Assembly (NCBI RefSeq): GCF_900113605.1
Contig: NZ_FOPY01000013.1
Span: 79,305 to 143,304, forward strand
From: Modicisalibacter xianhensis
Lineage (GTDB): Bacteria; Pseudomonadota; Gammaproteobacteria; Pseudomonadales; Halomonadaceae
Length of the DNA: 64,000 bases
Direction of reading: 5' to 3'
Of this stretch, positions 59,085 to 64,000 are shown one piece after another. Below the pieces are notes generated by a model. That model searched no databases and was not told the DNA's origin. It saw nothing but the letters and a program-made list of their open reading frames with translations. The first letter of the stretch is position 1; each line of letters starts with the position of its first letter. Position numbers and translations under genes: made by a program.

Positions 59085-59579
59085 CTAGGTCGTCGAGTCG
59101 AGGGTGCGTAGGTACGTCAACTGCAGTAGCCGGGCATCCTCGCCGGCACGGTGGCGACGAATGCCGCGTTCGGCGATCAGGGCTTCCTTGGTGCGCTTCC
59201 ATAGCGCAAGTTGCCTGTCGTTGAGAAGTCGGCGCAAAGCCTCTAGGCGGAAGCGCGGCAACATGCCGGCATGATGGAACAGTAGCGACAGCCAGGTATT
59301 GTCGTAACCCCAGCTATCGCTGTAGGCGATGCCCGCTTCGCTGAGCTCGTCGTTGAGCCAGCGCGCCACTTCGACCACAGGATAGCCCTCGCGCTTCAGT
59401 CGCCCTCGCGAGATACCGTGCAGCAATTCTGCCTTGGGGTCCCAATGCGTCCACTCGTCGAGGGGCTGGATGAGAAAGGCACAGGTACTGCCATCGCTTC
59501 TCGCCAGGCCAACCTCTATGGGATAGCTGCCCCGGCCAAAACCGGACGCTTCGATATCGAGCAATATGGGCAGCGTCAC
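59085..59579 (-). CDS. DEDDh 3'-5' exonuclease-fold protein (RNase T/DnaQ-like)
   Basis: 164 residues. LDIEASGFG gives Asp8 and Glu10 of Exo I; SWGYDNTWLSLLF gives the Exo II Asp; HRAGEDARLL gives the Exo III His and Asp. Single-domain, so likely an oligonucleotide or RNA exonuclease; the substrate cannot be told from sequence. Confidence 0.8.
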   Translation of the reverse strand: MTLPILLDIEASGFGRGSYPIEVGLARSDGSTCAFLIQPLDEWTHWDPKAELLHGISRGRLKREGYPVVEVARWLNDELSEAGIAYSDSWGYDNTWLSLLFHHAGMLPRFRLEALRRLLNDRQLALWKRTKEALIAERGIRRHRAGEDARLLQLTYLRTLDSTT

Positions 59580-59640
59580 ATCACATTCCTATCTGGTTCG
59601 GGCTAGACGATTCGGCTGGGTTCCCGTCCATGTAAACACG

Positions 59641-59664
59641 AAATCCGGGCTATTGCCCGGATTT
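59641..59664 (-). terminator. Palindromic hairpin between the Sel1-like and exonuclease genes
   Basis: Perfect 10-bp stem AAATCCGGGC / GCCCGGATTT with a 4-base loop. The arm ends give short A/T tracts on both strands; likely terminator of the Sel1-like gene. Confidence 0.7.
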
Positions 59665-59706
59665 GCCTGGCTTGGATTAAACGCAGCTACTGGCCCCGAG
59701 ACTCGC

Positions 59707-60210
59707 TCAGTGCATGGGCGAATCGTGCGCCTCGACACGATAGACTGGATAGTCGGCAAGCGCCTGCCAGTGCGCGGCACACTGCTCATCGACAGCCAGA
59801 TCGAGGTCACCTTGCCGATAGGCCTCGGCCAAACGCCTTGCTGCCAGGCGATGGCCAGCCTCGCCGGCTCTGGCATACCAGGTTACGGCATGGTCGTGAC
59901 GACGCGGATATTGAGCGCAGCCATGCTCGTAGATCAGTGCGGCCTGGTATTGGGCTTCGGGATCGCCACTCTGCGCTGCCTGCAGCACATAACGCGCCCC
60001 ACGCGCCTTGTCCTGCGGGGTCATGCCGCGTTGGAACAGCATGTTGCCGTAGACCGACAGCGCTGCCGTATGCCCGGCTTCGGCACAGCGCTGGAAAAGA
60101 TGCATGGTCAGGCGCTGGGTACGCGGCGAACGCGGTAACCAGCGAGTTTGGAATAGCTGCTCGGCCAGTCGATATTCAAGCCGGGTAAACAGGGAAGAAG
60201 CCTGCGGCAT
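59707..60210 (-). CDS. Sel1-like repeat protein
   Basis: 167 residues with Sel1/TPR-like units: MHLFQRCAEAGHTAALSVYGNML, ARYVLQAAQSGDPEAQYQAALIYEHG and AVTWYARAGEAGHRLAARRLAEAYRQG. No signal peptide. Sel1 proteins mediate protein contacts; partner unknown. Confidence 0.8.
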   Translation of the reverse strand: MPQASSLFTRLEYRLAEQLFQTRWLPRSPRTQRLTMHLFQRCAEAGHTAALSVYGNMLFQRGMTPQDKARGARYVLQAAQSGDPEAQYQAALIYEHGCAQYPRRHDHAVTWYARAGEAGHRLAARRLAEAYRQGDLDLAVDEQCAAHWQALADYPVYRVEAHDSPMH

Positions 60211-60433
60211 GGCTAAGAACCTTGAATCCAGTTTGCCTAGGGTGACAACGTCGAATACAGCCCCATCCAGGGCCAGTCCACGTGTTCATCTCCTTGCTGC
60301 CAACCGTCCGGACTCCGCCGGATCAACGGTGGGCAAGCATACGCCCACCTCGGGCATGACTCAACCCTAGTTTGCCGCTTTCTCGCGCCCCCGCTACCAT
60401 GCCCTTTTCCCTAGCATAGATGGAGCCTGCGGA

Positions 60434-61465
60434 ATGCAGAAACGACCACTTGGCCGGACAGGGATCGACGTCACCCGCCTCTGCCTGGGCACCATGACAT
60501 TCGGCGAACAGAACACCGAAGCCGAGGCTCACCGGCAACTCGACCGCGCCGTCGATTTCGGTATCAATTTCATCGATACCGCCGAGATGTACCCGGTCCC
60601 GCCCAAGGGCGAGACGCAAGGGCGCACTGAGGCCTATATCGGCACTTGGCTCAAGGCCCGAGGCAAACGCGACGATCTGGTAATCGCTACCAAGGCAGCC
60701 GGTCCTGGCATGGAGCACATCCGTGGAGGCCCACGCCTGACGAGCGAGCATATCAATCAGGCCATCGACGCCAGTCTCGAGCGCCTGCAGACGGACTACA
60801 TCGACCTCTACCAGTTGCACTGGCCGGACCGCAGTACCAACTTCTTCGGCAAGCTGGGTTATCAGCCGGACCTGGAGGAGGACGCCACGCCCCTGGCCGA
60901 TACATTGATGGCCCTGAAAGCGTTGGTCGATGCTGGCAAGGTTCGCGCGATTGGCCTGTCCAACGAAACACCGTGGGGCGTCATGCATAGCCTGCACCTT
61001 GCCGACACACTTGGCGTGCCACGGGTGGCCAGCGTGCAGAATCCGTACAATCTGCTCAATCGCAGCTTCGAAGTGGGCCTGGCCGAAATCGCCCATCGCG
61101 AACAGGTCGGCCTGCTGGCCTATTCGCCGCTGGCCTTTGGTGTGCTGTCCGGGAAGTATCTGGATGGCGCCCAGCCACCCAAGGGCCGCCTGACCCTTTA
61201 TGAGCGCTTCAAGCGCTACACTTCAGACGTGGCCAACGAGGCCACACGCGCCTATGTCGACATTGCCCACCGGCATGGCCTCGACCCGGCACAGATGGCG
61301 CTAGCGTTCGTCAATTCGCGACCGTTCCTGACCAGCAACATCATCGGTGCCACCACCATGGAACAACTGGAAAGCAACCTGGCCAGCGAGGCCCTGTCGC
61401 TCGACCAGGCCGTGCTCGACGAGATCGAAGCAGTGCATCGCCGGCTTTCCAACCCCTGCCCCTGA
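60434..61465 (+). CDS. Aldo/keto reductase, Tas-like
   Basis: 343 residues. RPLGRTGIDVTRLCLGTMTFG at the N-terminus, FIDTAEMYP (catalytic Asp/Tyr) and QLHWPDR (catalytic His). The NTEAEAH and PPKGETQGRTE loop matches E. coli Tas. NADPH-dependent; substrate unknown. A 223-base gap upstream holds no recognised gene. Confidence 0.9.
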   Translation: MQKRPLGRTGIDVTRLCLGTMTFGEQNTEAEAHRQLDRAVDFGINFIDTAEMYPVPPKGETQGRTEAYIGTWLKARGKRDDLVIATKAAGPGMEHIRGGPRLTSEHINQAIDASLERLQTDYIDLYQLHWPDRSTNFFGKLGYQPDLEEDATPLADTLMALKALVDAGKVRAIGLSNETPWGVMHSLHLADTLGVPRVASVQNPYNLLNRSFEVGLAEIAHREQVGLLAYSPLAFGVLSGKYLDGAQPPKGRLTLYERFKRYTSDVANEATRAYVDIAHRHGLDPAQMALAFVNSRPFLTSNIIGATTMEQLESNLASEALSLDQAVLDEIEAVHRRLSNPCP

Positions 61466-61557
61466 AGCTATGGGAGCAATAGCGGGGGCGACATCGGCCC
61501 CCGCAGCCCCGCTTGGTATACTCTCTCCTGCCATGACCCAAGACGCAGGAGCCTTTG

Positions 61558-62340
61558 ATGCTGAGTGTGATCTCCCCGGCCAAGACGCTGGACTTCGAAA
61601 CGCCCCCCACCACCCGTACCTACACCCAGCCCGACTACCTGGAACAGAGCCAGGCACTGATCGACATCCTGCGTGATTATTCGCCACAGCGGCTTGCCGA
61701 GCTGATGGGCATCAGCGACAAGCTGGCCGGTCTCAATGCAGCCCGCTTTGCCGAATGGGCCCCGCCCTTCGATCTCGAGAACGCCAAGCAGGCCATCCAG
61801 GCGTTTCAGGGAGATGTCTATGTCGGACTGGATGCCGCCTCGTTCAGCGAGGCGGACAATGCTTTCGCCCAGGATCACCTGCGAATTCTCTCCGGCCTTT
61901 ATGGACTGCTGCGTCCCCTCGATCTGATCCAGCCCTACCGCCTGGAAATGGGGACACGTCTGCCCAACGATGCCGGCAAGGATCTCTACGCCTTCTGGAA
62001 AAACCGGCTCACTCAGGCCCTGGACGACGCTATCAACCAAAGCGGTACCCCGGTACTGGTCAACCTCGCGTCAAACGAGTACTTCAAGGCCATCGATGCC
62101 AAGCGCCTTTCTTCCCGGGTTGTCACCCCCGTATTCAAGGATGCCAAGAACGGCCAGTACAAGATCATCAGCTTTTATGCCAAGAAGGCGCGGGGGCTGA
62201 TGAGCGCCTGGATGATCCATCAAAGGATCGATGACCCGGAAGGCCTCAAGGACTTCGATGTCGATGGCTATCGCTTCAACTCCACCCTCTCGCAAGGCGA
62301 TACCTGGGTCTTCACCCGCAAGGAACAAAGCCCATCCTGA
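61558..62340 (+). CDS. yaaA: Peroxide stress protein YaaA
   Basis: 260 residues: [37 protein letters not shown], and [13 protein letters not shown] with FKD near the C-terminal half, all YaaA/DUF328 hallmarks. E. coli YaaA limits free iron during H2O2 stress and binds DNA. AGGAG lies 5-6 bases before the ATG; an in-frame TTG lies one codon earlier. Confidence 0.93.
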   Translation: MLSVISPAKTLDFETPPTTRTYTQPDYLEQSQALIDILRDYSPQRLAELMGISDKLAGLNAARFAEWAPPFDLENAKQAIQAFQGDVYVGLDAASFSEADNAFAQDHLRILSGLYGLLRPLDLIQPYRLEMGTRLPNDAGKDLYAFWKNRLTQALDDAINQSGTPVLVNLASNEYFKAIDAKRLSSRVVTPVFKDAKNGQYKIISFYAKKARGLMSAWMIHQRIDDPEGLKDFDVDGYRFNSTLSQGDTWVFTRKEQSPS

Positions 62341-62431
62341 GGCGTCTTAGCATGCAGGAATCGGGACAGGGACAAAGGCGAGAGGTAAACTGCCTCTAGC
62401 CTTTTCATTACCCTTCGGAGACGACACCATC

Positions 62432-63256
62432 ATGAAAAACCTGTTTGTCATGCTACTGGTCGGCCTGCTTGGCTTCGGCCTGGCAGTCGAGCATGCTGAA
62501 GCCAAGCGATTAGGCGGGGGCAAGAGCTTCGGCACTTACTCACGTTCGGCCAACACGACCGACGCTGCACCGAACCGTACAGCCACGGCTACCCCTCCCC
62601 GTCAGCCTTCCAAGGGGCTGTCGCGCTTCGCCGGGCCCTTTGCGGGGCTCCTAGCCGGTGGCCTACTGGCCTCGCTGTTCTTCGGTGGCGCCTTCGATGA
62701 ACTGCGCCTACTGGACATGCTGCTAATTGCCGGCGCCATTTGGCTGGCCTTCCGGCTGTTTCGTAAACGGCGTCAACCTGCGCCGGCCGGCGGCCCTCGC
62801 GAGCAAGGTTATCAGCAGCAGGCTCGCCCCGATAATACGACGCAGGCCTTTACGGCGAGCGGACTGGGCGGCGGTGCTGCAGCACAACCCGCCTGGTTCG
62901 ACAGGGAACGCTTTCTGGGCGGCGCCAAGGAACACTTTATGACGCTGCAGCGCGCCTGGGACAACAATGACTTCAGTAGTATTCAGGAATACGTGACACC
63001 GGAGCTTTATAACCTGTTGCGTGAGGAACGTGCCAACCAGCCGGCTAATAATCGCACCGAAATCGTCCGCCTTTTTGCCGAGCTTGGTGATGTGCGAGAG
63101 GTGGGGCGTCAGGCCGAAGCCACCGTGCTTTTCCATGGCATCATGGACGAGAATGGCGAACAGAATGAGTTCAATGAGACCTGGCATCTGGTACGCGACC
63201 TGCGAGACGGCGCGCCGTGGTACGTCCAAGGTATCGAGCAGAACACAGCGCCCTGA
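62432..63256 (+). CDS. Tim44-like domain membrane protein
   Basis: 274 residues. Signal-like N-terminus (MKNLFVMLLVGLLGFGLAVEHAEAKRLGGGKSFG), a Pro/Thr-rich linker, two hydrophobic spans (about 70-110), then a C-terminal Tim44-like domain (ERFLGGAKEHFMTLQRAWDNNDFSSIQEYVTPELYNLL...). The KRLGGGKSFG motif after the signal is typical of bacterial members. Function unknown. Confidence 0.85.
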   Translation: MKNLFVMLLVGLLGFGLAVEHAEAKRLGGGKSFGTYSRSANTTDAAPNRTATATPPRQPSKGLSRFAGPFAGLLAGGLLASLFFGGAFDELRLLDMLLIAGAIWLAFRLFRKRRQPAPAGGPREQGYQQQARPDNTTQAFTASGLGGGAAAQPAWFDRERFLGGAKEHFMTLQRAWDNNDFSSIQEYVTPELYNLLREERANQPANNRTEIVRLFAELGDVREVGRQAEATVLFHGIMDENGEQNEFNETWHLVRDLRDGAPWYVQGIEQNTAP

Positions 63257-63293
63257 TAACCTCGTTCAGAGCCAACAACCTAACTACTGAAAG

Positions 63294-63321
63294 AAGCGCC
63301 GGGCCCAAGGGTCCGGCGCTT
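63294..63321 (+). terminator. Bidirectional terminator between the Tim44-like gene and the lipoprotein
   Basis: AAGCGCCGG / CCGGCGCTT stem with a 10-base inner region (GGCCC/GGGTC can extend it), between two convergent stops, followed by TGTCTTT on the plus strand. Confidence 0.75.
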
Positions 63322-63343
63322 GTCTTTACAGCGGCCTGCCAGG

Positions 63344-63541
63344 TCAATTCTGTGCTTCCTCGGCAGACTCCTGAATATCCTCGCCCATTTCTTCTACGCT
63401 ATCACCGGCATTTTCCGCCGCTTGATCCATGCTCTCACCGGCTTCCTCCATCGGCCCCTCATCTTCACACCCGGCAATTCCGCCTACCAGCATGGCCATG
63501 AGGGCAACCAGACCCAGCATCTTCCACAGGCTTCCTTTCAT
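63344..63541 (-). CDS. Small acidic lipoprotein
   Basis: 65 residues. Signal peptide with lipobox IAGC (Cys25) and Glu at +2, predicting outer-membrane sorting. The mature about 40 residues are mostly Glu/Asp/Ala/Gly in an amphipathic helical pattern (EEAGESMDQAAENAGDSVEE), loosely like entericidins. GGAGCG precedes the ATG. Function unknown. Confidence 0.75.
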   Translation of the reverse strand: MKGSLWKMLGLVALMAMLVGGIAGCEDEGPMEEAGESMDQAAENAGDSVEEMGEDIQESAEEAQN

Positions 63542-63634
63542 GTATCGCTCCTTTACGTATGACTTGCCACCCTAACGTAGAGAGCTTTTCAGCATGTCGC
63601 CAATCAAGCGTATGAAAATGATTTTCCCGGAAAC

Positions 63635-63663
63635 GAAAAAACCCCAGCCGATTGGCTGGGGTT
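63635..63663 (-). terminator. Terminator of the rRNA operon
   Basis: ACCCCAGCC / GGCTGGGGT stem with a 4-base loop, followed on the minus strand by TTTTTCG, about 11 bases after the 5S 3' end. Confidence 0.9.
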
Positions 63664-63673
63664 TTCGAAGAGA

Positions 63674-63792
63674 TGCCTGACGATGACCTACTCTCGCATG
63701 GGGAGGCCCCACACTACCATCGGCGCTGAGCGGTTTCACTGCTGAGTTCGGCATGGGGTCAGGTGGGACCCGCTCGCTATGGTCGTCAGGCG
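63674..63792 (-). rRNA. rrf: 5S ribosomal RNA
   Basis: On the minus strand the gene runs from GCCTGACGACC to GGTCATCGTCAGGC; the termini form the helix I stem. Internal CCCATGCCGAACTCAG and GCGAGAGTAGG are universal 5S blocks. About 118-119 bases; exact ends are inferred from the stem. Confidence 0.95.
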
Positions 63793-63928
63793 TAACTGTG
63801 GCGTGCTGCCGGAGCAGCACCCAAATACCTGGTGCTCTAACAACGTGATCAAGCTGACTGCGATACGACTCGCGTATCCGTGTGTCGTGGCGACCGCCAC
63901 CCGGGCCGTCAGGCCCCTTGGGTGTTAT

Positions 63929-64000
63929 ATGGTCAAGCCTCACGGACCATTAGTACGGGTTAGCTCAACGCATTGCTGCGCTTCCACATCCCGCCTATCG
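63929..64000 (-). rRNA. rrl: 23S ribosomal RNA (3' end only)
   Basis: The minus strand reads GAGCTAACCCGTACTAATGG and then ends near GAGGCTTGACCAT, the conserved 23S 3' terminus. Only about 72 bases lie in the window; the 136-base spacer to 5S (63793-63928) contains no tRNA. Confidence 0.93.

Noticed and set aside
63572..63943. 123-codon frame on the minus strand over the 5S gene
   Set aside because: It runs through the terminator, the 5S rRNA and the spacer; it is rRNA operon sequence, not a protein.

Overview
The window is a 64 kb stretch of gamma-proteobacterial core chromosome. High GC content, acidic proteins, an acetoacetyl-CoA reductase of the PHA pathway, and Pseudomonas-like gene blocks (rpmB-rpmG/radC/coaBC-dut-algC-argB; recJ-thrC-hom-dsbC-xerD; rplS-trmD-rimM-rpsP/ffh) point to Halomonadaceae (Halomonas or a close relative). 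That placement is inferred from gene order and protein similarity as I recognise them; no search was run. I see no prophage, insertion sequence, CRISPR array or plasmid function.

Layout. 1-8.2 kb: the 5' part of mutM, rpmB-rpmG, radC, coaBC-dut, algC, argB, slmA, rpoH. 8.3-12.5 kb: ftsX-ftsE-ftsY (leftward) and rsmD-zapB (rightward). 12.5-19 kb: rimI, a HolD-like gene, bolA, a DHA2-type MFS exporter, an acidic protein of unknown function, lysS, and prfB with its programmed +1 frameshift. 19-24.1 kb: a FadL-type porin, then a metal-responsive merR-copA-microprotein operon. 24.1-31.5 kb: a VOC protein, recJ, thrC, hom, dsbC, xerD, rplS. 31.6-37.3 kb: trmD-rimM-rpsP, ffh, a YpjD-like cytochrome c assembly protein and a CNNM/CorC protein. 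37.3-43.6 kb: a fused LplT-type transporter/acyltransferase with an overlapping TetR gene, then an SRAP-fold gene lacking its catalytic residues overlapped with an M16 protease gene. 43.6-50.1 kb: sbcB, minE-minD-minC, a large DUF349 protein. 50.1-63.6 kb: phaB, initiator tRNA, DUF3750 protein, cnoX, patB, small metabolic, RNA-related and hypothetical genes, yaaA, a Tim44-like protein and a small lipoprotein. 63.6-64 kb: the 3' end of an rRNA operon on the minus strand (5S, then partial 23S).

Functional themes. Cell division and envelope (ftsEXY, zapB, slmA, minCDE) and translation (rpmBG, rplS, rpsP, trmD, rimM, rsmD, prfB, lysS, rimI, ybaK, tRNA-fMet, rRNA) dominate. Many gene pairs share ATGA stop/start overlaps (coaBC-dut, ftsY-ftsE-ftsX, merR-copA-microprotein, SRAP-M16, minD-minE, thioesterase-ybaK), implying translational coupling. 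No gap between genes exceeds 300 bases; the longest, 20460-20756, holds a PsrA-like dyad and a MerR-type promoter.

The items most worth a second look are the SRAP protein with all four catalytic positions replaced, the copA operon (tandem-duplicated metal-binding domains, a sensor whose cysteine pattern does not match the pump, and a 28-residue membrane peptide), and several regulatory elements (sigma-E-like rpoH promoter, PsrA-like dyad before fadL, terminator abutting an MFS start).
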